64,000 bases of DNA from Gemmatimonadota bacterium (GTDB lineage: Bacteria; Gemmatimonadota; Gemmatimonadetes; Longimicrobiales; Gaopeijiaceae), in NCBI GenBank assembly GCA_028873815.1, contig JAPPNN010000027.1, positions 1 through 64,000 on the forward strand, written 5' to 3'. Positions 8,648 to 17,533 of this stretch are shown in pieces. A model generated the notes under the pieces. That model was not told where the DNA came from, ran no database searches, and saw only the letters and a program-made list of their open reading frames with translations. The position numbers and the translations under genes were made by a program. Position 1 is the stretch's first letter. The number at the start of each line of letters is the position of its first letter.

Positions 8648-11542
8648 ATGCGGGAGCACCGGCCCGATGCCGCCGCCTCGGGCCTGGCCGCCCTGCGACA
8701 CCGCGCAGTCCGGGACAATCGGGACGGACTTCTCGAGGCCCTGGAAGACGAGTCGGGTCGTTCCTTCTTTTCCCTCCTTTTCGGCAACAGTCCCTACCTG
8801 ACCCGCATGCTGCTCAGGGACACGGAGTTCGCCGAGGCACTTGCCATGCAAAGCTCGCAAGCGCTTGCCGACGGGATTCTGGAGGAGCTTTCGGCAGCCG
8901 CTCCGACGATGAACCGCGACCTGCTGATGCGGCTGCTCAGGCGGCAGAGAAGCCGCATCGCGACGCTGGTTGCCGCATGCGACTGTTACGGGGTCTGGGA
9001 CGTCATGCAATGCGCCGCGACACTGTCGGAGACGGCCGACCGGGCCGTGCATCTCGCAACGGAACACCTGCTCCTCGATCGCGTCCGGCGTGGAGAACTC
9101 GCGCACCCCGGCGAAGAGCCGGCCGGCCGACGGTGGGGATACTTCCTGCTGGCCGCCGGCCGACACGGTGCCAGGGAGCTGGGCTACACGGCGGACCTGT
9201 CCCTGATCGCGCTGTACGACCCGGATGTGGTGGGATACACGGGGACGCGGTCTCCGGAGGATTGCTTCGCTCGCGTCACACGTGACATGGCACGTATTCT
9301 CCAGGCTCGCACGCGGGACGGATACGTCTTCAGGACCGATCTTCGCCTGCGGCCGGACGCGCCCGCCACGCCGCTTGCGATCACGCGGCAGTTCGCCCTC
9401 GAATACTATCTGCGTTCCGGACGCACCTGGGAGCGGGCTACTCTGATCAACGCCCGCCCGGTAGCCGGCGATGTCACCGCGGGCAGCAGTTTCCTGAGTG
9501 AACTCCGTCCTTTTATCTGGGAGGAAGGACTCGATTTCGACTCTGTCGAGGATATCCACTCGATCAGCCGGCAGATCCACCGGTTCCGGCGCCGCAGTGC
9601 GCCCCGGGCCAGGGGACTCGATCTTGCGCTCAGCCCCGGAGGAATCCGCGAGATCGAGTTCTTCGTCCTGATGCACCAGTTGGCCTACGGCGGCAGGAGC
9701 CGTCACCTGAGGGGATCCGGTGTGCTGCCCATGCTCGATACGATTGAACGGGAGCATTTCGTTCTCCCGCGCGAAGCGGCCGACCTGCGTGACGCCTACC
9801 TGACGCTGCGACGAATCGAGCACCGTGTTCAGATGGTGAACGACCAGCCCACCAACGCACTGCCTGCGTCCAGGGGTGGTCTTGACAACGTGGCCTGCCT
9901 GGCAGCGCTCGAATCGGGGGATGAGCTGACCGCCGTTGCGCAACGAGCGATGGAACGGGTCCACCAGCTCTTCCAGACCCGCTTCACGGCACCCGAAAAG
10001 AAGCTGGGCCTGGCGGAACTGATCCTCGACGGCGCCGTCGGCGGTTCCGAACCGGAACCAGTGCTGAGAGAGGAGGGATTCCAGAAGCCGCGGAACGCTG
10101 TGGAGATCTTCAGGGGCTGGGCCGAAGGGGGGTACGCGTCCACCTCGTCGACCCGCGCGCGCACCGCGGTGAGAGCGGTGCTGCCGGAACTGATTGCGGC
10201 GTTGGGGCGCACTCCGGATCCCGACCGCGCGCTGGCCACGATCGACCGCTTTTTCGATGCACTGCCGGCCGACGTCTCGTTCTTCCCAATGGTCAAGGCG
10301 AACACGTGGCTCCTCAATCTGGTCGCCGTCGTCATGGGCAGCGCACCCAGGCTGGCGGAGTCGCTGCGTCTCAACCCGCGCATCCTCGAGGCCGTGTTGG
10401 ATCCCGCCTTCTTCCTCCCGCTGCCCGAAAGGGAAGCGCTTGCCAACGCGCTTGCCGAGAGACTGGATGGGGTGGATGACTTTCGCGAGCGCGTGGCCAC
10501 GCTGGAGATGTGGACCCGCGAACACCGGTTCCAGATAGGCATCCAGACGCTGCAGAACCTGGTCACGTCGGAAGACGCGTTGCGGTGTCGTTCCGATCTG
10601 GCGGACATTGCCGCGGCCACGGTCCTGCAGATGGCGATTGCGGAGACCGAGGAACGTTTCGGCGCAGTCGCCGGAGGCCGGTGCGCGGTTCTCGCTTTCG
10701 GTGACCTCGGGGCTCGCGAACTCGCGCGCGATTCGGCGCTCGACCTCGTACTGGTCGCGGACTATCCGTCGGCTGGCGATGCCATGGACCCGCGCGGTCA
10801 TGCGGACGAGGCCCGGCTCTACGACCGCATCGCCAGCCGCCTGTTCTCCACCCTGGAACACCACACCGAGCACGGTTCGCTCTACCGGGTCCGGGAGCAA
10901 AGCGCTTCCGATGTCGTCGGCCCGTCGCCGACGATCACGCTGCGCCAGCTCCTGACGCGACTCTCCGGCGCCACGAGCACGCGCGACCTGATGGCCCTCG
11001 TCAGGTCACGTGTGATCTGTGGAGACGATCACGTCCGGCAGGCGGTTGAACGGGGCATTCGTGATGCTCTCTCCCGCCGTGTCGATCCCGGGCAGTTGGC
11101 CGAGGACGTCGCCGCGATCCGCAGACTCCGTTCCACGGATCCTCGAAACGATCCGTTCGGCCTGTTTCATGGCCCGGGGGGACTGCTGGACCTGCGGTTG
11201 CTTGCCCAGTATCTTGTCGTGAGATATGCTCACGAATTCCCCCGATCCATCTCTGGAGAGACCCTCGACTGTTTCGAAACCCTGGCTGCCGCCGGCGCGA
11301 TCAGCGCCGAAGAGTTGCGAGCACTGGGAGGTGCCGTGCGCATGCAACGCGCAATCCGGGACATGTTGGGGCTCGCTTCCGAAGGAGGCATCACGATTCA
11401 TGAAGCGCCGGGCGTGCTACGCGAAAAACTGGCGGTCGCCCTCCAGTACGAAAGCTCCGAAGCCCTGGAAAAGGGGTACGGTAGTGCGCGCGAGCGGGTT
11501 TTCGGTATCTTTCAGGATCGTGTTGAATTGAAGTCCGAATGA
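8648..11542 (+). CDS. GlnE-like glutamine synthetase adenylyltransferase with degenerate DxD motifs
   Basis: 964 residues, the length and two-domain layout of GlnE, the bifunctional enzyme that adenylylates and deadenylylates glutamine synthetase. The SPYLTRMLLRD start, REIEFFVLMHQLAYGG and the central helical region match the family. However, both nucleotidyltransferase motifs are altered. In the N-terminal domain the usual SSDIDL reads TADLSL, with D183 kept and the second Asp replaced by S185. In the C-terminal domain SSDLDL reads DSALDL, with the first Asp replaced by A697 and D699 kept. These Asp pairs bind the catalytic metals, so activity is doubtful or changed. Context supports a nitrogen link: amtB follows 1.1 kb later. 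No glnA or glnB is in the window. Confidence 0.82.
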   Translation: MREHRPDAAASGLAALRHRAVRDNRDGLLEALEDESGRSFFSLLFGNSPYLTRMLLRDTEFAEALAMQSSQALADGILEELSAAAPTMNRDLLMRLLRRQRSRIATLVAACDCYGVWDVMQCAATLSETADRAVHLATEHLLLDRVRRGELAHPGEEPAGRRWGYFLLAAGRHGARELGYTADLSLIALYDPDVVGYTGTRSPEDCFARVTRDMARILQARTRDGYVFRTDLRLRPDAPATPLAITRQFALEYYLRSGRTWERATLINARPVAGDVTAGSSFLSELRPFIWEEGLDFDSVEDIHSISRQIHRFRRRSAPRARGLDLALSPGGIREIEFFVLMHQLAYGGRSRHLRGSGVLPMLDTIEREHFVLPREAADLRDAYLTLRRIEHRVQMVNDQPTNALPASRGGLDNVACLAALESGDELTAVAQRAMERVHQLFQTRFTAPEKKLGLAELILDGAVGGSEPEPVLREEGFQKPRNAVEIFRGWAEGGYASTSSTRARTAVRAVLPELIAALGRTPDPDRALATIDRFFDALPADVSFFPMVKANTWLLNLVAVVMGSAPRLAESLRLNPRILEAVLDPAFFLPLPEREALANALAERLDGVDDFRERVATLEMWTREHRFQIGIQTLQNLVTSEDALRCRSDLADIAAATVLQMAIAETEERFGAVAGGRCAVLAFGDLGARELARDSALDLVLVADYPSAGDAMDPRGHADEARLYDRIASRLFSTLEHHTEHGSLYRVREQSASDVVGPSPTITLRQLLTRLSGATSTRDLMALVRSRVICGDDHVRQAVERGIRDALSRRVDPGQLAEDVAAIRRLRSTDPRNDPFGLFHGPGGLLDLRLLAQYLVVRYAHEFPRSISGETLDCFETLAAAGAISAEELRALGGAVRMQRAIRDMLGLASEGGITIHEAPGVLREKLAVALQYESSEALEKGYGSARERVFGIFQDRVELKSE

Positions 11543-11568
11543 CGCATCTCTCGCGGGGGGACCGCTAA

Positions 11569-11988
11569 GTGGACGTCAAGCTCGAGATGGAAGTGGGGCT
11601 CGGCCGGGATGAGCCGCGGCGTGCGGTGGAGCGTTTCGAGCGCTTCGCCAATGCCCACGAACTGCCAATGGGACTGGTATTCAAATTCCAGCTGGCCCTT
11701 GACGAGCTTCTGACCAATGTGGTTTCGTATGCGTTCGACGAAGATGAGCCCAATCCCGTCATCACCGTGGGGCTGCGCCTGACGGACGCGCAGCTCGAAG
11801 CGGTATTGCAGGACAACGGACGGCCCTTCAACCCGTTGCTTGACGCACCGGAACCCGATCTGGGACTTTCCGCCGAAGACCGCCGTGTCGGCGGCCTCGG
11901 CATTCACCTCACCAAGGCGTTCGTCCATGGACTCAACTACGAGCGAGTGGACGGATGGAATCGCCTGAACCTCGTGCAGCCACTGTAG
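11569..11988 (+). CDS. Anti-sigma factor / serine kinase, RsbW/SpoIIAB-like
   Basis: 139 residues of a GHKL ATPase: N box DELLTNVVSYAF, G1 box DNGRPFNP and G2 box GGLGIHL. Proteins of this class bind a sigma factor, and release it when the partner STAS protein is dephosphorylated; they phosphorylate that partner on Ser. Begins with GTG at 11569 behind a G-rich ribosome site (GCGGGGGGACC). It follows glnE by 26 bp and precedes its presumed partner by 19 bp. No sigma factor gene is adjacent, so the target could instead be another output protein. Confidence 0.85.
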   Translation: MDVKLEMEVGLGRDEPRRAVERFERFANAHELPMGLVFKFQLALDELLTNVVSYAFDEDEPNPVITVGLRLTDAQLEAVLQDNGRPFNPLLDAPEPDLGLSAEDRRVGGLGIHLTKAFVHGLNYERVDGWNRLNLVQPL

Positions 11989-12007
11989 GCGCCGGGAGGA
12001 ACCAAAC

Positions 12008-12346
12008 ATGAATGTGGAGACCAGCTATTCCGGGAGCACCGCCGTCGCCGTAGTGGACGGGCGAGTCGATTCCGCGAATGCCAAGGACTTCGACGAGGAG
12101 TTGAGCGCGATTATCGACCGCGGGGTGAGTAGCCTGGTGGTCGATTGCGGCGGGCTCAACTACATCAGCAGTGCCGGACTGCGCGTCTTCCTGATCGCGA
12201 TCAGGAAGACCAACGAGGCCGGCGGAGGCCTGGCACTGTGCGCCGTGCCGGACCACATCCGGGAAGTTCTGGAAGTCAGCGGCTTCGTGCGGCTCACCAA
12301 GGTCTTCGCCACGGCCGACGAGGCGCAGGCGAGCTTCTCCGGGTAG
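12008..12346 (+). CDS. STAS-domain anti-anti-sigma factor, RsbV/SpoIIAA-like
   Basis: 112 residues, single STAS domain. The LNYISSAGLRVF motif contains the conserved Ser that the kinase phosphorylates and that a PP2C phosphatase such as the one at 7172-8329 would dephosphorylate. A clear ribosome site GGAGGAACC lies 7 bp before the ATG. Together the phosphatase, kinase and this protein form a complete partner-switching set split over two divergent operons. Confidence 0.9.
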   Translation: MNVETSYSGSTAVAVVDGRVDSANAKDFDEELSAIIDRGVSSLVVDCGGLNYISSAGLRVFLIAIRKTNEAGGGLALCAVPDHIREVLEVSGFVRLTKVFATADEAQASFSG

Positions 12347-12650
12347 CGACTCCACCCCACAACCGAGGCCGCACCCATCCCCATGGGGTCGGGAGTGCGG
12401 CAGGCTGTTGGGGGCTGGCCAAGGGCCATCCGCGGGCCTCGATCCCCGGGGCCCGCATTCCTGTCCGTGCACCGGATCCCGTAGGACCAAACCGGAAACC
12501 AGGTGCGTCAGTACCGGACAGCGCGCCACGCGTTCACTCCCCGTTTCAACCCCTTGCGCGACCGTGTTTCGGCAATACCTTGACCGCAGCCCCCTGATTG
12601 ATCCGCAGTGTTCGGGGACACCCCGCTTCCTCTTGACGAAGGGACAAATC
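12347..12650. other. Intergenic region with hairpin before amtB
   Basis: 304 bp. A GC-rich hairpin (GCGGGCC at 12432-12438 paired with GGCCCGC at 12450-12456) may end the glnE/rsbW/rsbV transcript; there is no T-run. The remaining about 190 bp should hold the amtB promoter. I looked for a sigma-54 type GG/GC pair and found none with correct spacing. Confidence 0.35.
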
Positions 12651-14066
12651 ATGACCCTCCGCACGTTCGCGCCGAGCATCCTCGGCCACCCCTCCAGGGT
12701 TCGCGGCATAGCCGTGACGTTTGGAATGCTATCGCTCGCCGGGCTGTTGACGCCGACCGTCGCCTCGGCGCAAGGGGCGGTACAGGACACGGCCTTCGTC
12801 CTCAACACCTTCTCGTTCCTCATTTGGGGCGCGCTGGTGATGTGGATGTGCGCGGGTTTCACGATGCTGGAGTCCGGGTCGGTGCGGTCGAAGAACGCTT
12901 CGGTGATCTGCCTGAAGAACATCGGGCTCTACGCGATCGCGGGGCTCATGTACTACATCATCGGCTACGGCCTTATGTACACCGACGTGAGCAGCTTCGT
13001 CGGCTCGCTGGACTGGTTCTACGGACCGTCGGCCGATGAAATTGCCCTGCTGGGAGGCGACGAGAGCGCCGCAGCGGCGGTGGTCGAGAACGGCTACGCC
13101 GTGACGTCGGACTGGTTCTTCCAGATGGTCTTTGTGGCGACGACCGCCTCCATCGTCTCGGGTGCCCTGGCCGAGCGGGTCAACCTGTGGGCGTTCTTCA
13201 TCTTCACCGCCGTGCTCACCGGGTTCATCTATCCGGTCATCGGGGCCTGGACCTGGGGCGGCGGCTGGCTCGGGTCGATGGGCTTCACCGATTTCGCCGG
13301 GTCGACCATCGTGCACTCGACGGGAGGATGGGCCGCGTTGGCCGGGGCCATCGTCGTCGGCCCACGCTGGGGCAAGTTCCGCAAGGACGGCTCGGTCAAG
13401 GTCACGGCCCCGTCGAACATCCCCGCGGTCACACTCGGCGTCTTCATCCTCTGGCTCGGCTGGTTCGGCTTCAACGGCGGCTCCCAGCTGGCGCTCGGGA
13501 GCGCCGCCGACGCCGTGGCGATGAGCAACGTGCTCGTCAACACCAACCTTGCGGCAGCCGCCGGCGTTGTCACCGCGATTGTCGTATCGAAGCCGATCCT
13601 GGGGCGGACCGACCTTTTCGCAGGGCTGAACGGGGCCATCGCGGGACTCGTGGCGATCACGGCCGGCCCGAACCTCGATGACGCCCGCTGGGCAATCGTC
13701 ATCGGCGCGGTCGGAGCCCTGGTGTGCACCGCCGGACTGAAGCTGCTGGAACGGAACAGGATCGACGACGTCGTCGGCGCGGTTCCGGCGCACCTGTTCG
13801 CCGGCATCTGGGGCACCCTGGCCACCGCGATCGCCGCAGGCGCCAACATCGTGGACCAGCTCATCGGCGTGGCCGCGGTCGGGGCATTCGTCTTCACGGT
13901 CTCGTTTGCGCTGTGGACGCTGCTCGAGAAGACCATCGGCGTCCGGGTCTCCCGCAGCGTGGAGGAGATCGGGCAGGACGCGGCCGAACTCGGGATCGAT
14001 GCGTACCCCGAATTCGTGCTGATGGCGGATCCCGATGACGGTGGTGACTACCGGGACCCCGACTGA
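12651..14066 (+). CDS. amtB: Ammonium transporter AmtB/Amt
   Basis: 471 residues, with an N-terminal signal peptide (about 1-40, ending VASAQ) and eleven predicted membrane helices. The pore twin histidines are visible as H222 in GSTIVHSTGGWAAL and H381 in AVPAHLFAGIWG, and the family signature around DFAGSTIVH is intact. It conducts ammonium across the inner membrane. The start ATG at 12651 has GAAGGGA upstream. In many bacteria amtB is paired with glnB/glnK; here it is not, and instead follows a GlnE-like gene and a partner-switch pair. Confidence 0.93.
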   Translation: MTLRTFAPSILGHPSRVRGIAVTFGMLSLAGLLTPTVASAQGAVQDTAFVLNTFSFLIWGALVMWMCAGFTMLESGSVRSKNASVICLKNIGLYAIAGLMYYIIGYGLMYTDVSSFVGSLDWFYGPSADEIALLGGDESAAAAVVENGYAVTSDWFFQMVFVATTASIVSGALAERVNLWAFFIFTAVLTGFIYPVIGAWTWGGGWLGSMGFTDFAGSTIVHSTGGWAALAGAIVVGPRWGKFRKDGSVKVTAPSNIPAVTLGVFILWLGWFGFNGGSQLALGSAADAVAMSNVLVNTNLAAAAGVVTAIVVSKPILGRTDLFAGLNGAIAGLVAITAGPNLDDARWAIVIGAVGALVCTAGLKLLERNRIDDVVGAVPAHLFAGIWGTLATAIAAGANIVDQLIGVAAVGAFVFTVSFALWTLLEKTIGVRVSRSVEEIGQDAAELGIDAYPEFVLMADPDDGGDYRDPD

Positions 14067-15576
14067 TCCGGCAATGGGGAATCCCGGCTTCGAAACCGGC
14101 GACGGCGGTGCGGGCGGCAATGGCACCGTCGTCGCCGGCTCGGGCGCATTCGCGGACTACGCCCTGGACCCGCGCTTCTACGATGAGTTGTTTCGCGGCG
14201 ACGGCCAGCCCCGCGACGCCTGCCAGCGCCTGAGCGCGGCGCTCGACCGGTTCCCCGCGGAAGAACTGGTCAAGCTGCAGGAAGGCGTCTACCGCCGTTT
14301 CCTGCATGAGGGGATCACGTTCACCGTGCTGGGCGCGGACGAGGTCTCGGAGCATATCATCCCGATCGATTGCGTGCCGCGCCTGATCACGGCCGCGGAG
14401 TGGCGCCACATCGAGTCCGGGCTCAAGCAGCGCCTGACGGCCATCAACCTCTTCCTCCGGGACATATACAACGAGGGCCGGTCGCTGCGCGACGGCGTGG
14501 TTCCTCCCGACCTGGTGCTGGGTTGCCCGCAATACCGCGTCGAGATGCGGGGCGTGAAAGTGCCTCACGACATCTACGTCGCGGTGGGCGGAACCGACAT
14601 CGTGCGCACGGACACCGGGTTCGCGGTGCTGGAGGACAACGTCCGCGTACCATCGGGCGTGTCCTACATGCTCGCCTGCCGCGCGGCCACCAAGCGCTCG
14701 GTCCCCGGCCTGTATCGAGAACACGGAGTTCGCGAGGTCGAGGGGTATCCCCGGCTCCTGTACTCGACGCTCGCTTCCCTGAGTTCATCGACCACACGGC
14801 CGCGAGTGGCCATTCTCACCCCGGGCCGCTACAACTCCGCGTACTACGAGCACGCCTTCCTTGCCGGTGAAATGGGGGTCGATCTCGTCGAAGGACGCGA
14901 TCTGGTTGTCCACAACGCCACCTTGTACGCCCGGATGGCGTCGGGACTGCGGCGTGTCGATGTCCTCTACCGGCGCATCGACGACGACTTCGTCGATCCG
15001 GTCACCTTCCGTCGGGACTCGGTCCTCGGCGCCCCGGGGCTTTTTCACGCATACCGCGCGGGCAACGTGGTACTGGCGAACGCTCCCGGCACGGGAGTCG
15101 CCGACGACAAGGCCGTCTACGCCTATCTCCCGCGGATCATCCGTTATTTCCTGAACGAAGAGCCGATTCTGGCGAATGTGGACACTCACCTCTGCCGCGA
15201 ACCCGAGGGGCTTGCATTCACGCTCGACAACCTCAGGGACCTCGTGGTCAAGGAAGTGGGCGGGTCCGGGGGCTACGGGATGCTGGTCGGACCCCATTCC
15301 ACCGCCGGCGAACGGGAGGAGTTCGCAAGCAGACTCAGAGACAACCCCACGAACTACATCTCGCAACCGGTCCTGCCGCTTTCGAGGGCCGGCTGCTTCG
15401 TCGACGGTTCGCTGCAGCCTCGCCATGTGGACCTCCGGCCGTTCACACTGCACGGAGAGGACGGACAGAATGTGGTCCCCGGCGGCCTGTGCCGTGTGGC
15501 GTTGCGCAAGGGTAGCCTTGTAGTGAACTCCAGCCAGGGCGGCGGCTGCAAGGACCTCTGGGTTCTGCGGTCCTGA
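14035..15576 (+). CDS. Circularly permuted ATP-grasp protein (DUF404/DUF407)
   Basis: Up to 513 residues. The FYDELFRGDGQPRDACQRL opening, HEGITFTVLG, FLRDIYNEGR, RVAILTPGRYNSAYYEH and KEVGGSGGYGMLVGP are typical of the circularly permuted ATP-grasp family (COG2308). It is always seen with the alpha-E and transglutaminase genes that follow here; the trio has been predicted to make and trim a peptide or peptide tag, but the product is unknown. The ATG at 14035 overlaps the end of amtB by 32 bp; an in-frame ATG at 14074 is an equally good start. Co-transcription with amtB is likely. Confidence 0.9.
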   Translation: MTVVTTGTPTDPAMGNPGFETGDGGAGGNGTVVAGSGAFADYALDPRFYDELFRGDGQPRDACQRLSAALDRFPAEELVKLQEGVYRRFLHEGITFTVLGADEVSEHIIPIDCVPRLITAAEWRHIESGLKQRLTAINLFLRDIYNEGRSLRDGVVPPDLVLGCPQYRVEMRGVKVPHDIYVAVGGTDIVRTDTGFAVLEDNVRVPSGVSYMLACRAATKRSVPGLYREHGVREVEGYPRLLYSTLASLSSSTTRPRVAILTPGRYNSAYYEHAFLAGEMGVDLVEGRDLVVHNATLYARMASGLRRVDVLYRRIDDDFVDPVTFRRDSVLGAPGLFHAYRAGNVVLANAPGTGVADDKAVYAYLPRIIRYFLNEEPILANVDTHLCREPEGLAFTLDNLRDLVVKEVGGSGGYGMLVGPHSTAGEREEFASRLRDNPTNYISQPVLPLSRAGCFVDGSLQPRHVDLRPFTLHGEDGQNVVPGGLCRVALRKGSLVVNSSQGGGCKDLWVLRS

Positions 15577-15603
15577 CGGCGGGCGGGAAACGGGAGTCGG
15601 CTG

Positions 15604-16605
15604 ATGCTGGCACGGGTCGCAGCGGACTTGTACTGGATGGGCCGCTACATCGAGCGGATCGAGCACACCGCACGTCTCCTGAAGTACCAGTTGGCCGGTC
15701 TCGTCGACTCGCCGGCCGATGAACTGGCTCTTGGGTGGCAGGTCATCTACCGCACCCTGGGACAGTCGTCTCCGATGGCACCCGCCGACGTCGACGAAGC
15801 CGAGGCGTTCATGATGGCCGACGCCTATACGCTGGCCGGCAGTCTTGTGGAGGACCACACCAACCCGGACTCGATGGTCACCTGTTGGGCCATGGCGCGC
15901 GAGAACGCCACGCAGTTGCGTCCGCAGCTTCCGCTGGAGGTCTGGACTACGCTCAATCGCGGGTTCCTGTGGATCCGCGATTGCGATTTCCCGGCGGCGT
16001 GGAAGGAGGGCCCGGCCGCTCTGGTCTCCGAGGGCATCGACCGGCTCCGACTGCTTGCCGGGGTTGTCGAAGCGACCATGTCGCGGGACGACGCCTGGCG
16101 ATTCCTGCAGTTGGGCCGATTCGTGGAGCGTTTCCAGCACCAGGTGAACCTGCTGTGCACGTGGGACCAATTGGGCGCCCCCGCTGGCGCTCACCCTTCC
16201 CTGTCGTGGAGTGACCTGCTCCGCGTGTGCGGTGCGTTCGAATTGTACTGCCGCCGACACGGCATGACGGCGGAGCGCGATGCCGTACTCGAATTCCTGA
16301 TTCGCGACCCTGAAGTGCCGCGCTCCCTCCGCTTTGCTCTGCAGCGGATCGAGCAGATGACTGTCGGCATCGACCCGCTCGGAAGCAGGCACCCTATCGC
16401 GGCCCCGCGGAGGGTGGCTCTCCGCCTGGCCGCCACGCTCGAGGCCGCATCCGGAATCGTCCCGAACGGAGAAAGGGCGGAGCCGGTCGGCAACAGGTTC
16501 ACCGGCGACCTCTTCGGGCAACTCGCGAGCGATGGCAGGAGGCTTCACGATCTCCTCATGGCCGAATACGTGGATTACGCCGTCTCGGAAGGGCTCCCTT
16601 CGTGA
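15604..16605 (+). CDS. Alpha-E domain protein (DUF403)
   Basis: 333 residues, mostly helical. Opening LARVAADLYWMGRYIERIEH and RGFLWIRDCDFP plus SRDDAWRFLQLGRFVERFQH identify the alpha-E family (COG2307), the constant companion of the permuted ATP-grasp protein encoded just upstream (27-bp gap). Biochemical role unknown; probably works with the ATP-grasp enzyme as a complex. Confidence 0.92.
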   Translation: MLARVAADLYWMGRYIERIEHTARLLKYQLAGLVDSPADELALGWQVIYRTLGQSSPMAPADVDEAEAFMMADAYTLAGSLVEDHTNPDSMVTCWAMARENATQLRPQLPLEVWTTLNRGFLWIRDCDFPAAWKEGPAALVSEGIDRLRLLAGVVEATMSRDDAWRFLQLGRFVERFQHQVNLLCTWDQLGAPAGAHPSLSWSDLLRVCGAFELYCRRHGMTAERDAVLEFLIRDPEVPRSLRFALQRIEQMTVGIDPLGSRHPIAAPRRVALRLAATLEAASGIVPNGERAEPVGNRFTGDLFGQLASDGRRLHDLLMAEYVDYAVSEGLPS

Positions 16606-17471
16606 TTGCGCGGCACACCATCGAGCACTCTGTGGACTATGCGTACAGCTCTCCGGTGCATTCTTCCGTGATGACGCTGCACGTGCGGCCCATTCAGGAC
16701 CGGCGCCAGGTTGTGCTGGACTTCGGCATCGACACGGATCCGCCCGGCACGCTGTTCGGCTTCGTTGGCCCGTTCGGCAACCACGGACACTTCCTCGATC
16801 GTCCGAGCGCGCACGAACGGCTCGTGATCCGGAGCCGTTCAACCGTCGAGATCGGTCCCGTGCCCCGGATTCCGGCTCGCCTCGGGTCCGACGCCTGGAG
16901 CGAACTTGGCAAGGCGATTCGAAACCCCGAGTTGTGGCTGATGTTGCAGCCCAGTCACTTTGTGGGGCCCTCGGAACTCCTGGACCGGTTCCTCGCCAGG
17001 CACGGGATCGGCCCGGGAGACGACCCGCTGGCAAGCGCGGTCGAACTTCGCACCAGACTCCACGACATCTTCGAGTACATGCCCGGTAGCACGGCGGTGG
17101 ACTCGCCGATCGACCGCATCCTGGAGACGGGACGCGGCGTGTGTCAGGACTACGCGCACGTGATGGCGTCCATTCTCCGTGGGTGGGGCGTGCCCTGTCG
17201 ATATGTGTCGGGCTATCTCGGCCCCGACGACGATTTCACGACGCCCGGCGAAAGTCATGCCTGGGTGGAGTGCTGGTATCCCGGGCTGGGATGGGTCGGG
17301 CTGGACCCGGCCAACGACAGCCAGAGCGACCACCGCCACGTGCGCGTGGCAGTCGGCAGAGACTATGCCGACGCACCCCCGACCCGCGGCGTGTACCGTG
17401 GCGCCGCCGATTCGAAGTTGACGACAAAGGTGATCGTGACCCGTCATCAGGAGGCCACCGGGACCGCGTGA
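16602..17471 (+). CDS. Transglutaminase-like cysteine protease of the ATP-grasp/alpha-E operon
   Basis: 289 residues. N-terminal transglutaminase_N beta domain (YAYSSPVHSSVMTLHVRP), then the catalytic core with Cys in GRGVCQDYAH, His in GESHAWVEC and Asp in GLDPANDSQ. GTG start at 16602 overlaps the alpha-E stop by 4 bp (GTGA), so it is translationally coupled. In this operon type it is thought to act as a peptidase on the product made by the ATP-grasp enzyme. Confidence 0.92.
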   Translation: MIARHTIEHSVDYAYSSPVHSSVMTLHVRPIQDRRQVVLDFGIDTDPPGTLFGFVGPFGNHGHFLDRPSAHERLVIRSRSTVEIGPVPRIPARLGSDAWSELGKAIRNPELWLMLQPSHFVGPSELLDRFLARHGIGPGDDPLASAVELRTRLHDIFEYMPGSTAVDSPIDRILETGRGVCQDYAHVMASILRGWGVPCRYVSGYLGPDDDFTTPGESHAWVECWYPGLGWVGLDPANDSQSDHRHVRVAVGRDYADAPPTRGVYRGAADSKLTTKVIVTRHQEATGTA

Positions 17472-17533
17472 AGCCGCAAAACCGCGTGAAGCCACGAAAG
17501 GGGTTCCACGCTCCAGGAAAGGAAAACTGTCTC

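Noticed and set aside
8546-10900. 784-codon open frame on the minus strand opposite glnE
   Set aside because: Codon-position shadow of the GC-rich glnE gene: no ribosome site, no motifs, and the plus-strand protein is a clear family member.
14785-17034. 749-codon open frame opposite the ATP-grasp and alpha-E genes
   Set aside because: Low-complexity Arg/Gly/Pro-rich shadow; the opposite strand has three well-conserved genes in tight operon.
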